Source: an uncultured Porphyromonadaceae bacterium (GTDB taxonomy: Bacteria; Bacteroidota; Bacteroidia; Bacteroidales; Muribaculaceae). From it: a stretch of DNA of 64,000 bases. The stretch is taken from positions 84,529 to 148,528 of the forward strand of contig CANOLV010000004.1 in assembly GCA_947567425.1 (NCBI GenBank). Direction: 5' to 3'. Positions 38,311-48,572 of this stretch are shown here, one piece after another. The position numbers were made by a program, and so were the translations under genes. Numbering within the stretch: the stretch's first letter is position 1; every line of letters starts with the position of its first letter. The notes beneath the pieces were generated by a model that did not search any database, had not been told where the DNA came from, and saw nothing but the letters and a program-made list of their open reading frames with translations.

Positions 38311-39342
38311 ATGAATACAAACCATATATTCCTGGTAGGTTCGCTCATAGTGCTGGGCGCGTGCGGAGGCAGTCCGTCACAAAAAAGTGTCTCTGACACA
38401 GTGGCGGTGGCCGATTCTTTGAATACGTTTGTTTTTGCCGGCAACCCGATTGTCCGTGACAAGTTTACCGCCGATCCGGCTCCGATGGTGCATGACGGAC
38501 GTCTGTATCTATATGTCGGGCACGATGAATTTTATGAAGGTCAGGATTCGGCATCCGGTGGCAAGGAGTTCAACATCACCGAATGGCTATGCTATTCTAC
38601 GGCCGACATGCATACATGGGCCGACCATGGGCCAGTGCTCCGACCCACCGACTTTGAGTGGGCTGTAGGCGAGGCTTGGGCTTCACAGGTTGTGGAGCGC
38701 GATGGGAAATTCTACTATTACACTACCGTTCAGGGCGGTGAGCCGTATGTGGGCAAGTGTGTCGGCGTGGCTGTCAGCGACAGTCCTACCGGGCCGTTTG
38801 TCGATGCCATAGGTAAGCCGTTGGTGAGCGACGACATGACCGACAATGGTCTACGCGGATGGTGGAACGACATAGACCCCACGGTTTTGGTCGACGGCGA
38901 TGATGCATGGTTATGCTGGGGCAACAGCACATGTTTCCTTGCCAAGCTGAAACCGAACATGACGGAGATCGACGGTAAGATCGAGGTGCTCGACTTGCCC
39001 AATTATGTCGAAGGCCCTTGGCTTCATAAGGCTGGCGATAAATATTATCTGACCTACGCCTCGTTCGGCAAAGGTGCGGAGACGATATCTTACGCCACGG
39101 CACCGTCGATGAGCGGTCCGTGGACACCATGGGGAGAACTGACAGGACGTGCTGAGAACAGCTTCACCATACATCCGGGAATTGTCGAGTTCAACGGCGC
39201 ATGGTATCTCTTCTATCACAACGCGGTGCTTGAACTTGACGGACACAAGGGGGCTATAGGGCGTCGGTCGGTCTGTGTCGACACTCTGCGTTACGACGAA
39301 AAAGGCCATATAATCCCTGTCGTCCAGACATTATCATTGTAA
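38311..39342 (+). CDS. GH43 lipoprotein (arabinofuranosidase/xylosidase type)
   Basis: The 343-residue lipoprotein (lipobox LGAC, Cys18) is a single-domain five-bladed GH43. Catalytic residues are Asp55 (TADPAP), Asp189 (NDIDPT) and Glu234 (VEGPWL). After the Cys the sequence GGSPSQKS is not strongly acidic, so surface exposure is unclear. It starts 9 bp after the GH43-GH8 gene and ends the operon before a strong hairpin. Activity on arabinose or xylose side chains cannot be separated by eye. Confidence 0.9.
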   Translation: MNTNHIFLVGSLIVLGACGGSPSQKSVSDTVAVADSLNTFVFAGNPIVRDKFTADPAPMVHDGRLYLYVGHDEFYEGQDSASGGKEFNITEWLCYSTADMHTWADHGPVLRPTDFEWAVGEAWASQVVERDGKFYYYTTVQGGEPYVGKCVGVAVSDSPTGPFVDAIGKPLVSDDMTDNGLRGWWNDIDPTVLVDGDDAWLCWGNSTCFLAKLKPNMTEIDGKIEVLDLPNYVEGPWLHKAGDKYYLTYASFGKGAETISYATAPSMSGPWTPWGELTGRAENSFTIHPGIVEFNGAWYLFYHNAVLELDGHKGAIGRRSVCVDTLRYDEKGHIIPVVQTLSL

Positions 39343-39404
39343 AGTCTTAGTGGAAAGATTGTTTAGGTTTAGATTCTTTTGAGGTTATGCGCCGGGTTGG
39401 CGCT

Positions 39405-39440
39405 GAAGAGCTGTCTGGACGGATGTCCGGGCAGCTCTTC
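39405..39440. terminator. Bidirectional terminator in the PUL
   Basis: GAAGAGCTGTCTGGAC pairs with GTCCGGGCAGCTCTTC over 16 positions (two G-U), loop GGAT, then TTCTTTATAT. It separates the esterase operon from the convergent HTCS gene. Confidence 0.88.
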
Positions 39441-39444
39441 TTCT

Positions 39445-42400
39445 TTATATCTTACGGCATTCCGACGGAGTCTTCCCGAAGTACTTTTTGAACACGGTGC
39501 TGAAATAGCCGATCGACGAGAATCCGCATCTGTATGCTATGTCGCTGATGGTCAAGCTTGGATCGTCCAACAGACGGAGTGCATGTTCCATGCGTACCTT
39601 TTTTATGAAATCCACTATCGACAGGCCGCTGAGCGACTTGATCTTCTTGAAAAGCAGTGATGCGCTTATGCCCATTTCCTTGGCAAACTCTTCTTTGCCG
39701 AATTCCGAATTGTCAAGATGTAGGGTTATGATCTCGACCGCCTGTTTGATAAACGCGTCGTTAAGCTTGTTTGGCAGTTCCTCCGGTGCATCATTCTTGG
39801 GCTGACTCTGGGCAAGAATATGCGAGCCGATCATTCTCCGGTTATGTATGGTCGATGCGATACGCCGCGACAGGGTAGTTATATCGAACGGTTTTGTGAG
39901 GTAATCGTCGGCTCCGAGTCCTATGCCTTTCAGCTCGGATGCCTGTTCGGTCAGCGCGCTCAGCAGAATGACGGGTATGTGCGATGTCTCAAACGTCGAC
40001 TTTATCCGCCGGCAAAGTTCGAATCCGTCCATGTTGGGCATCATAACGTCCGACACGATGAGGTCGGGCAGACTCTCCTGGATAAGATTCCAGGCTTCGG
40101 CCCCGTCGGCTACCGCCGTCACTTTGAACCTGTCGCCGAGAGCCTTCACCATGAATCTCCTCAGATCCATATTGTCTTCGGCTATGATTATGCGCATCTC
40201 CTCGTCGACGTTTTCCATGCTTCCGCCGTTGTCGGTAATTGGTGCCGGCACATGTTTCTGCTGTATGTCGGTGGCCGATCCGATGTTTTTGTACGGGATG
40301 GTGACTTCGAAAGTAGATCCTGAATTCTCCTGACTTTCGACATTGATATAGCCGTCGTGGATTTCAACCAGCTTTTTGACGAGGGCCAGGCCTATGCCTG
40401 AACCTATGGTCTTGGAGTTGATGGCGTTCCGTCCGCGGTAAAATTCTTTAAACAGCTTCTTGCGGTCATGCTTTGAAATTCCGATTCCGTGGTCGGTCAC
40501 TTTAAGGGTCCAGATGCCTCCGTCGCCCGAGAATGATACGTCGACGGCAGATCCGTCGGTGGAATATTTTATGGCGTTTGAGATCAGGTTGTCGATGATC
40601 TGTTCCATCTGATTGGTGTCGATGGCCGACACATACAGTTCCGGAGTGCAGTGAAGATTGATCGACAGCGACTTCTGTTCGGCGTATGTCGAGAACATGG
40701 CTACGCGTTGGCGTATGAGTGAAGGTATGTCCTGCATGGTGAAGTGAGGCTGGACTTTTCCTGTGTCGATTTTCTGAAAGTCCATGAGTTTGGTGGTCAG
40801 TGAGGCCAGATGGTCCACATTGTCCGATGCGAGCCTTACATAGTCGCGGTCATGTTCCGACAGGTGGTCGGAATATCTCAGTTGTTCGATCGGAGCTTTT
40901 ATCAGGGTCAGGGATGTCCGCAGGTCGTGTGCCGTAGTGACAAAAAACTGTAGTTTGCTTTCAGCGTTGCGTTGGTTGATCCGGTTGATGTAGGTGCGGA
41001 TGATGAACATGATGAATACACCTAAAAGAAGCAGTCCGGCAGTTCTGAACCACCATGTCTTCCAGAACGGAGGTTCTACGTAGATCTGTATGCCTCTCTC
41101 TGACACAACGTTGGGATTGTGCATCCGGATTACAAGATTATAGTCGCCGGGAGGAAGGTTGGCATAGCTGATGGTCGACAAGTCCGACGGCCCGTTCCAG
41201 GAGTCGTCGTAGCCTTCGAGCATGTATGAGAATTTCGGTGCCGACGGCATACCTCCCACCGACAGGATGTCGATGGCGATATTATCGTGGTTAGGGTCGA
41301 GCGTGATGGCTGTGATGCTGTCGAGCGTGGCCGACGGCCTTAAAGCGTCGTTGTCCCTGATCGATTTGCCGAGCAGGCGTATGTCTTCAATATATATTCG
41401 TTGGGTGAGCGGGTGGACATGGTCTGAAGCACTGTTGAGAAGAAGCACGCCTTGTGTGGTTCCTAAAGCCACATTGCCGGTCGACAGCCGTTTGGTGGCG
41501 TTGGGAGTGAAACTGCCCTCTGATATTTCGGAAAGCAGACACGGATGAGTGATTATTTTGCTTGCCGCGTTGAAGTGATATAGGCCCTTGTCGGTTCCCA
41601 GCCAAAGCTGCCCGTCTTTTTCCGCGAGGCTGTTGACGTAGCCTGTGGGCAGCATTCCGTCGACCGTGTCGTAAATGGATATGTTGCCCGACATCCGGTC
41701 ATATCCTATCAGGCCGTTGCCGGATGTCGCCAGCCATATCATTTGCCGGTCAGGCAGCATGTCGCGGAATATGTAGCCCGACAGAAGTTCTGTGTATTGC
41801 TTCGTGCGTTTGTCGAGCGACAGGAGCCTGTTGGTGCTCAGCAGCAGGATTGTGCTGTCGTTCATCTCTGACATTGCCGTGACGGGTATCGACGGGTATG
41901 CGGTGAAAGTATTGTCGTCCGGATCATACTTCAGTATGTCGCCGATCATGCCGGCCATCCAGATTTTACCTTCCCTATCCCTCTCAATGTCAAAGACAAA
42001 GCCTGTCTTTGACAGGATCCCGTCTCTCATCGTATGATGGGCCGTTATCTTTTTTGTCTTGTAGTCGATTACATATACTCCGTTGGAGTATGTGCCGGCC
42101 CAGATATTGCCGGAGGCGTCTGCCCTGACGGCCGGAATGATGAACGATTCGTTATGGCCGTCGTTGAAAAAGTTTGTCCATGAATCCGTCGACGGATTCC
42201 AACAGCTCAGGCCGCTGTTTGTCCCTATCCACAGCTGTCCGGACGGATCTTCTTCTATGTCGTAGACATAGTTGTTGACCAGCGAATTGCGTGAGTCGGT
42301 GCGGTGCGATAGTATTGCCGTTTCGGCAGGATTCAGATCGGATAGGGATATGCCTCCGGTAAACGAGCATACCCAGATCCTGTCGAGTCTGTCGATGTAC

Positions 42401-43290
42401 ATGTCCTGGATTCCATTTCCGGCGACGGAATGCGGATTGTCGGGATTTTCCTGATGTCGGGTGATCAGACGTCGGCCGTCGCGCGACAGCTCGTATATGC
42501 CTCGGCCGTCGACTCCGCACCAGATGGTCGAGTCCGATGCTATCTCTATGTCGCGCACATACTGCCGGGGAAAGTCCGATGCTCCGGCCTGAATCATTTC
42601 TTTAGTAGGAATGTCCACATAGAAGAGTCCGTCCGACATGGTCCCCACCCATATCCTGTCCATCATCTCGTCGTGGGCAACCAGAGTAGGGAACACGCCT
42701 TCTACCTTGCAGAGTCGGGTGCATTTCAGCGTGGACACATCTATTATATAAATGCCTTCCGGTCCTCCGGCCACGAATTCAGCCGCGCCCATCGGGGCGA
42801 GGTCGCCCAAAGCTCCCGCCACCGATTCTATTCTGACAAACTTGTCGCCATGGGAGTAATACAGTCCCGATGAGGTTGCCAGCCATAAGGCTCCGTTCCC
42901 GTCCAGTTCGATCTGCGATAAGTAGATGCTGGAAGTGTTGATCTTGGCCGGAAGGTCAAGATAGTTCTCAAACCGGTCAAGTACGGGATTATATGCAAAT
43001 ACCTCTCCATGGTTGGTGAACGCGACCACGCGGTTGCCTCTGCAGGACACCTCGACTGACACTACATTCATTGATGTATAGGGCAGGGTATACATTTTTG
43101 TCTTGTTGTCGGCCAGGCGCAGTATCCCATATTTGGATGCTACCCACATGAAGCCGTCGCTGTCCTGGCATAGTGCGTTCGGTTCGGTTATGGTGATGCC
43201 GTATATGTCCGATGCATTATAGAATTTTCGCTGTTTGGCTGAAATCAACTGCGGTATGACGGCGATTAAGAATGCGATGACAAGTTTCAT
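39445..43290 (-). CDS. Hybrid two-component system regulator (HTCS)
   Basis: The 1281-residue inner-membrane sensor controls the PUL. A signal peptide precedes a periplasmic two-blade-set beta-propeller (about 22-700) with repeated GxLWxGT-like motifs and a Y_Y_Y domain (about 700-755). One membrane helix (about 765-785) leads to HisKA (AHDLRTSLTLIKAP, His near 787), HATPase, a receiver domain (DLIVSDVMMPNMDGFEL, Asp near 1079) and an AraC HTH (last 100 residues, ISDIAYRCGFSSIGYFSTVFKKYFG). The ATG at 43290 is preferred to the TTG at 43299. Such regulators bind oligosaccharides in the periplasm and activate susCD promoters directly. The candidate binding site is described at 34535, 43435 and 49834. 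Confidence 0.96.
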   Translation of the reverse strand: MKLVIAFLIAVIPQLISAKQRKFYNASDIYGITITEPNALCQDSDGFMWVASKYGILRLADNKTKMYTLPYTSMNVVSVEVSCRGNRVVAFTNHGEVFAYNPVLDRFENYLDLPAKINTSSIYLSQIELDGNGALWLATSSGLYYSHGDKFVRIESVAGALGDLAPMGAAEFVAGGPEGIYIIDVSTLKCTRLCKVEGVFPTLVAHDEMMDRIWVGTMSDGLFYVDIPTKEMIQAGASDFPRQYVRDIEIASDSTIWCGVDGRGIYELSRDGRRLITRHQENPDNPHSVAGNGIQDMYIDRLDRIWVCSFTGGISLSDLNPAETAILSHRTDSRNSLVNNYVYDIEEDPSGQLWIGTNSGLSCWNPSTDSWTNFFNDGHNESFIIPAVRADASGNIWAGTYSNGVYVIDYKTKKITAHHTMRDGILSKTGFVFDIERDREGKIWMAGMIGDILKYDPDDNTFTAYPSIPVTAMSEMNDSTILLLSTNRLLSLDKRTKQYTELLSGYIFRDMLPDRQMIWLATSGNGLIGYDRMSGNISIYDTVDGMLPTGYVNSLAEKDGQLWLGTDKGLYHFNAASKIITHPCLLSEISEGSFTPNATKRLSTGNVALGTTQGVLLLNSASDHVHPLTQRIYIEDIRLLGKSIRDNDALRPSATLDSITAITLDPNHDNIAIDILSVGGMPSAPKFSYMLEGYDDSWNGPSDLSTISYANLPPGDYNLVIRMHNPNVVSERGIQIYVEPPFWKTWWFRTAGLLLLGVFIMFIIRTYINRINQRNAESKLQFFVTTAHDLRTSLTLIKAPIEQLRYSDHLSEHDRDYVRLASDNVDHLASLTTKLMDFQKIDTGKVQPHFTMQDIPSLIRQRVAMFSTYAEQKSLSINLHCTPELYVSAIDTNQMEQIIDNLISNAIKYSTDGSAVDVSFSGDGGIWTLKVTDHGIGISKHDRKKLFKEFYRGRNAINSKTIGSGIGLALVKKLVEIHDGYINVESQENSGSTFEVTIPYKNIGSATDIQQKHVPAPITDNGGSMENVDEEMRIIIAEDNMDLRRFMVKALGDRFKVTAVADGAEAWNLIQESLPDLIVSDVMMPNMDGFELCRRIKSTFETSHIPVILLSALTEQASELKGIGLGADDYLTKPFDITTLSRRIASTIHNRRMIGSHILAQSQPKNDAPEELPNKLNDAFIKQAVEIITLHLDNSEFGKEEFAKEMGISASLLFKKIKSLSGLSIVDFIKKVRMEHALRLLDDPSLTISDIAYRCGFSSIGYFSTVFKKYFGKTPSECRKI

Positions 43291-43346
43291 TGTTGTCAAT
43301 TCAAAATTTAACTAATTAATAGGTTTGAAGACTCCATTGGTCAAGA

Positions 43347-43354
43347 CAAATTTA
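43347..43354 (-). promoter_or_regulatory. -7 box of the HTCS promoter
   Basis: TAAATTTG on the minus strand, 57 bp before the start codon. A GTTG element lies 22 bp upstream. The operator repeats seen at the structural promoters are not present here at that spacing. Confidence 0.5.
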
Positions 43355-43434
43355 ATGAAAAGAATTCTAACTGCACCAACTTAAATGGTTAAAATCTACG
43401 GAGTAAGGTGCGATTATGCTCAAAAGTGGCGAGT

Positions 43435-43500
43435 ATGTTTAATATTGAAAAATAAATATCTAAAATTAAATATTCGTTAATTGGGTCGGGGCTACTTTTG
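43435..43500 (+). promoter_or_regulatory. PUL operator-promoter B (before susC)
   Basis: ATGTTT at 43435 and ATATCT at 43456 are direct repeats 21 bp apart. The -7 box TACTTTTG starts at 43493, exactly 58 bp after the first repeat. There is no -33 TTTG. The leader (43504-43535) is nearly identical to that of promoter C. Confidence 0.78.
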
Positions 43501-43531
43501 CCGTAGCATTAATCATAAATTTAATACACGC

Positions 43532-46500
43532 ATGATGAAAAAACATCTGTTTATTGCACTATGTATGCTGTTCGCATGTATAGGAATCTCGGCCCAGATC
43601 CGCACCGTGACGGGTACTGTGACCGATGCCGACCACGAACCGATGGTTGGTGTCAGTGTTCTCGTGAAAGGTTCTACCAATGGAACCATGACTGACGTAG
43701 ACGGAAAGTTTACGTTAAATGTCAGCCCTAAATCTACCATCACTGTGTCCTATATAGGATACGTGACTCAGAATGTCGCTGTCGGCGACAAGACCCATCT
43801 TGACATTGTGCTCAAAGAGGACAACCTCGAGCTTGACGAAGTCGTAGTGGTGGGCTACGGTACGCAGAAGAAGAGCGACTTGACCGGCTCTGTCTCTTCA
43901 GTGTCTGCCGACGACATCAAGGGCCTCGCCACTTCCGATGCCGCCGCCGCTCTTCAGGGTAAGGCAGCCGGTATCCAGATTCTCAACACTTCAGGTGCCC
44001 CCGGTGCAGGTGCGAGCATCCGTATCCGCGGTTACTCGTCCAATTCCGGCAACCTCGGCCCGCTGTTGATTGTCGACGGTCTGAAGGTGGACAATATCCA
44101 GTATCTCGATCCATCTATGATCGAGTCCATGGAAGTGCTTAAGGACGCCGCTTCCGCCGCCATCTACGGTGCGCAGGCAGGTAACGGTGTCGTGCTTATC
44201 ACCACTAAGAACGGTGCCGTGCGCGACGGTCAGCCTAAGGTCATCTACTCGTTCAAGGCCATCAACCAGCGCATGGGTAAAAAACCGGAACTCTTTGGTG
44301 CCAAGGACTGGATCCGTTATAAGGAGATGTCCGGTTTCGACATGAAGACCATGTGTAAGGACAATGGTGTAAACTATGATGATCCTGCCGAAACCGATTG
44401 GATTAGTGAAGTGTTTGAACCGAGCTGGGCTACTCAGCACTCTATCATCCTTCAGGACGGTAACGAGAAGGGAAACTTCTTCACATCTATAAATTATGTC
44501 GACAACAACGGTATTGTTGTCGGCGACAAGGATACTTACACTCGTCTGACCGCACAGCTTAATGCCGAGTACAAAATCTACAAATGGATTAAGGTCGGCA
44601 CAAACACATCTATTGAGCGTTGGAGAATGCGTTCGCTTCCTTTCGGTAGCGCACAGAACTCTGCTCTTACTCCTGCTATCCAGCTTGACCCGCTGACTCC
44701 GGTTTATTGGAACAGTCCGGATGAATTCCCAACTACTGTTAAGGACTTGTTCTTGAAGAATCCCGATATGATTATGATGGCTCCTAATGGAAAATACTAC
44801 GCCACTACCAAATTCAATAACGACGACAACGGTAACCCGCTTCTTCAAATTGCCCGTCAGAACTCTCAAAACGGAGGATTCACCGTGCGTGGTACCGGAT
44901 TCGTTGACCTTATGCCGTTCAAAGGATTCATCTTCACTTCCCGTTTCTCTTACCGTATAGGACAGAGCAATAGCCACAGCTACACTACTCCGTTCTACAT
45001 TACCGGTCAGGCTCAGGAAGCAAACTACAATATTTCAGCCAGTGCCAATAATAACTACTATTATCAATGGGAAAACTTCGCTAACTACAATGAAAGCTTC
45101 GGCAAGCATAAGGTAGGCGCCATGATCGGTATGTCGTACACTCAGACCAAGTCCGACGGCGTATCTGCTTCTGCCAGAGGTAACGATGGTGAGAAAATTC
45201 TTAAGGGCGACGGATCAGGATTCCAATATCTCGATTACGTTCTTGCAGATGGTCCTACGAAGAGCTTCGGCAATGTAGTAAACCGCTCTTCAAGCCTCTC
45301 ATACTTCGGACGTGTGATGTATGCCTACGACAACCGTTACAATGTGCAGTTCAACTTCCGTGCCGATGCGTTTGACACCTCAAAGCTTCCCGCCAACAAG
45401 CGCTGGGGTAAATTCCCCTCGGTTTCTGCCGGTTGGACTGTCAGCAACGAATCTTTCATACGCGACCATATCAATCCCGACGTGCTTTCCCACTTGAAGG
45501 TTCGTGCATCTTGGGGTAAGAATGGTAACATCAACGTGCTTAGCGGTTATCCGTATGATGCTCCTATGGAATTCAATACTTCGTGGTATCAGTTCGGTAG
45601 TGACAATAAGCTTCATTATGGTTCAAGTCCTACAACTATGGCCAACCCCGACCTCGTTTGGGAAACCTCTGAGCAGGTTGACTTAGGTATCGATGCCAAG
45701 TTCTTCAATGGCCGACTCAATGTGGGCATCGACTACTACAATAAGAATACCAGGGATCTTCTCGTAAGTATTCAGAATATGCCTGAAATTTATGCCAACA
45801 AGAGTATCTATGTTAATGCAGGCAAGGTAAACAACCGTGGTGTTGAAATCGAACTCGCTTGGCGCGATCGGATCGGAGAAGTCAGCTATAGCATCGCTGG
45901 CAACATGTCGACCCTTCGAAACCGTGTGACTGAGTTGCATAAATCTATTGCCCGTCAAGAATCTGATGTGTTGAACGGTAGCAATAATAAAGTTCGCGCC
46001 GCATTTGAAGAGGGTTATTCTCTTTGGTACTTCCGCGGTTACGACTATGCAGGTGTAGACAAGGAGACCGGTGCTCCGCGCTTCCGCAACGCGGCCGGTG
46101 AGATCGTTGGTTCTTCTGCCATTAATGATGAAGATAGGACCTATATTGGTTCTCCGATTCCTACTTTCACCTATGGTATCACACTTAATGCCGCGTGGAG
46201 GGGACTCGATTTGACGGTGTTCGGTACAGGCGTTTCTGGTAATAAAATTTTGAATGGTTTCTATCGTGCGGACACACCGATGCGCAACTCGCTAAGCTAC
46301 TATATGGAGAATGCTTGGACTCCCCAAAACCACGGAGGCTCAATGCCGGATCCCGCTCAGGTTGCTACTGATAATAACTTCTGGAGTTCAAGTGCTGCTG
46401 TGTTCAGCGGTGCATACTTTAAGATCAAGCAGATTCAGCTCGGATATACCCTGCCGAAGAACCTGACCCGCAAGGTGTTTGTTAAAAATCTTCGCTTTTA

Positions 46501-46654
46501 TGTATCGCTCGACGACTTCTTCACCTTCACCAAGTACCCGGGTATGGATCCCGAAACTGCTACTACTTCTCGTGGAACAGGCGCTTCAGGTTTTGACATA
46601 GGTTCTTACCCGACTATGAAGAAGGTAACTTTCGGTGCTACAATCGGTTTCTGA
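43532..46654 (+). CDS. SusC/RagA-type TonB-dependent glycan transporter
   Basis: The 1040-residue outer-membrane transporter imports oligosaccharides with its SusD partner. It has a signal peptide (about 1-22), a CarboxypepD_reg-like N-terminal domain (TVTGTVTDADHEPMVGVSVLV, about 24-105), a TonB box region (ELDEVVVVGYGTQKK), the plug (SVSADDIKGLAT, IRIRGYSS) and a 22-strand barrel ending KKVTFGATIGF. The open frame begins earlier, at TTG 43481, but the tandem ATG at 43532/43535 starts the signal peptide. It is followed by susD after 50 bp. Confidence 0.96.
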   Translation: MMKKHLFIALCMLFACIGISAQIRTVTGTVTDADHEPMVGVSVLVKGSTNGTMTDVDGKFTLNVSPKSTITVSYIGYVTQNVAVGDKTHLDIVLKEDNLELDEVVVVGYGTQKKSDLTGSVSSVSADDIKGLATSDAAAALQGKAAGIQILNTSGAPGAGASIRIRGYSSNSGNLGPLLIVDGLKVDNIQYLDPSMIESMEVLKDAASAAIYGAQAGNGVVLITTKNGAVRDGQPKVIYSFKAINQRMGKKPELFGAKDWIRYKEMSGFDMKTMCKDNGVNYDDPAETDWISEVFEPSWATQHSIILQDGNEKGNFFTSINYVDNNGIVVGDKDTYTRLTAQLNAEYKIYKWIKVGTNTSIERWRMRSLPFGSAQNSALTPAIQLDPLTPVYWNSPDEFPTTVKDLFLKNPDMIMMAPNGKYYATTKFNNDDNGNPLLQIARQNSQNGGFTVRGTGFVDLMPFKGFIFTSRFSYRIGQSNSHSYTTPFYITGQAQEANYNISASANNNYYYQWENFANYNESFGKHKVGAMIGMSYTQTKSDGVSASARGNDGEKILKGDGSGFQYLDYVLADGPTKSFGNVVNRSSSLSYFGRVMYAYDNRYNVQFNFRADAFDTSKLPANKRWGKFPSVSAGWTVSNESFIRDHINPDVLSHLKVRASWGKNGNINVLSGYPYDAPMEFNTSWYQFGSDNKLHYGSSPTTMANPDLVWETSEQVDLGIDAKFFNGRLNVGIDYYNKNTRDLLVSIQNMPEIYANKSIYVNAGKVNNRGVEIELAWRDRIGEVSYSIAGNMSTLRNRVTELHKSIARQESDVLNGSNNKVRAAFEEGYSLWYFRGYDYAGVDKETGAPRFRNAAGEIVGSSAINDEDRTYIGSPIPTFTYGITLNAAWRGLDLTVFGTGVSGNKILNGFYRADTPMRNSLSYYMENAWTPQNHGGSMPDPAQVATDNNFWSSSAAVFSGAYFKIKQIQLGYTLPKNLTRKVFVKNLRFYVSLDDFFTFTKYPGMDPETATTSRGTGASGFDIGSYPTMKKVTFGATIGF

Positions 46655-46704
46655 CGGATAGCAAGCTAATTGACTTAGTAATTTAAATCAACAAAGAATT
46701 AATC

Positions 46705-48387
46705 ATGAAAAAAACAATATTTTCCATCTTAGGTCTGTGCGGAGCTATGCTTTTGGGCGGTTGCGAGGACAGACTTGATATACCCCAAAAAGGTGTCGTT
46801 ACTCAGAAGGAGTTTTATGCTGATGATGCGAACGCTCAGAATGCACTTGTCAATCTTTATCAGTGCATGCAATGGAAGGTCGCTGGTCAATCAAGCGGTA
46901 TATTTGTTCCACTTCCTGTATTGTTCAATGAACCGGGCGACGATATGCTCGCCGCCGGTAGCTACTATGGCGACAATGATTTTGGTGCTCAGATTAACGA
47001 GTTCCGCTATGATAGTAACAACACAGTAATTGACGGCGCTTATAGTGGACTATATGCTGTAATTTATGATGCAAACACTATTATAACTAACATCGAACCC
47101 GACACTCCTAATAAAAAGCGTGTGGTTGCTGAAGCAAGAGTTATCCGTGCTTGGGCACACATGATGCTTGCAATAGGATGGGACTGTCCACCGTTGGTTG
47201 ATCATATTCTTCCTGCCAATGCACAGCCAAGCAACTATGAAGGCGGACATGATGCATTGCTCGAATGGTGTGCAAAGGAGGCTGAAGAGTGTGTTGCAGA
47301 TCTTGACGAACGTGAATCTCCGGCCGATCAGATTGGCGCTTCAAAAGCGACCAAGGGCTTTGCCCTTACTGTTGCTGGCAAGGCTCGCCTCTTCAAAGGC
47401 GACTACGACGGAGCGAAACGCAATCTTAAGCAGGTGATCGACTCCAAGAAGTATGAGCTTGTTCCCACCAACCGTTGGGCTAATCTGTTCCATATTTCCG
47501 GAGACCTTTGTGAAGAGATGATTTTCCAAATTAATATTATTGACAATCCTTCTTTGGGTTGGGGTGATAAGGTGTATCGTTCAAGCTGGATGTTTATCAA
47601 TTTCTGGAATTGGCGCGTTGACAAACTTGCTTCGGTACCTTCATTCCTTGGTATTTCTAACGGTTGGGGCGGTCATGCTATACGCGCTGATTTTGCCGAA
47701 AAGATGCTTGCCAATGATGGTGACTCTCCACGTCGTAAGGCCACATTTATGACTGGTGATGAATGGCTTTATGAGATGGATTGGAACGGAAACGGTAAAA
47801 CAATTGATTCGAGCGTACCTCGTTCGGAACGTGAAACATGTCCTGATATAGGTATTAAGGACGGAACTGGTCTATATGGCTTCGGTGGTTATTTTGCACA
47901 TAAGACCATTGCTTGGGAGGAGGATGTTTGGAACAATACTTGTTCGTTCAGAAATTATACAATATTCCGTTATGCAGAGGTTCTTCTAATGTATGCAGAG
48001 GCTTGTGCACAGACCGGTGATAATGATGGACTTAAATTTTTGAACGATATACAAAACCGCGCAGGTTCTGCCCATATCTCTTCCTCGTTGACTTTGGATG
48101 AGGTTAAGAATGAGAAGGCCTATGAAATGTGGCTTGAAGGTGTCCGCTTCCCCGACATGGTTCGTTGGGGCGACACGGACGGAATTGTCAACAACGGTAA
48201 GAACATACCTTCTACCTACGATGCATTCTTCACCAAAGGTGAACCGAAGCACCGACTGTATGTGGAATACTCTAATCCGAATGTTGGCGAAACTGGTTTC
48301 AAGAAAGGTAAGCATGAATATTTCGCTTTCCCGTACAAGTGTACATCGCTTAACCCGAATCTTAAGCAGAACCCCAGCGGTCTGTAA
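46705..48387 (+). CDS. SusD/RagB-type glycan-binding lipoprotein
   Basis: The 560-residue surface lipoprotein (lipobox LLGGC, Cys at about 20, followed by EDRLDIPQKG) forms the lid of the SusC channel. It has the TPR-like helical SusD fold: AEARVIRAWAHMMLAIGWDCPPLV, ATKGFALTVAGKARLFKGDYDGAK and FRYAEVLLMYAEACAQTGD, and a C-terminal block with RFPDMVRWGDTDG. Length is typical. Codon use is more AT-rich than in susC, which may mean separate histories. Confidence 0.95.
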   Translation: MKKTIFSILGLCGAMLLGGCEDRLDIPQKGVVTQKEFYADDANAQNALVNLYQCMQWKVAGQSSGIFVPLPVLFNEPGDDMLAAGSYYGDNDFGAQINEFRYDSNNTVIDGAYSGLYAVIYDANTIITNIEPDTPNKKRVVAEARVIRAWAHMMLAIGWDCPPLVDHILPANAQPSNYEGGHDALLEWCAKEAEECVADLDERESPADQIGASKATKGFALTVAGKARLFKGDYDGAKRNLKQVIDSKKYELVPTNRWANLFHISGDLCEEMIFQINIIDNPSLGWGDKVYRSSWMFINFWNWRVDKLASVPSFLGISNGWGGHAIRADFAEKMLANDGDSPRRKATFMTGDEWLYEMDWNGNGKTIDSSVPRSERETCPDIGIKDGTGLYGFGGYFAHKTIAWEEDVWNNTCSFRNYTIFRYAEVLLMYAEACAQTGDNDGLKFLNDIQNRAGSAHISSSLTLDEVKNEKAYEMWLEGVRFPDMVRWGDTDGIVNNGKNIPSTYDAFFTKGEPKHRLYVEYSNPNVGETGFKKGKHEYFAFPYKCTSLNPNLKQNPSGL

Positions 48388-48408
48388 TCCATAATTTCTC
48401 AGGAATTT

Positions 48409-48435
48409 AGAGGGTGTTATATTGAAGCACCCTCT
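48409..48435 (+). terminator. Hairpin after susD
   Basis: AGAGGGTG and CACCCTCT form an 8-bp stem with an 11-nt loop. The T tract is poor, so it may be a partial terminator or a processing site that lowers expression of the next two genes. Confidence 0.45.
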
Positions 48436-48572
48436 TAAGGATTTGGCCGAAAGGTCAAAATCGGAATGAACTATAAATCTGCGAAGATTTCTCTATTGAA
48501 TAGAATGTTTTAATCGAGGAGTCTTTGCGGATTTTTTCGTTATATTAAAGTTTAATTTAAATTTGATGGCTT

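Noticed and set aside
43991-44977. 328-codon minus-strand frame inside susC
   Set aside because: Antisense to the conserved plug and barrel region of SusC; composition artefact.
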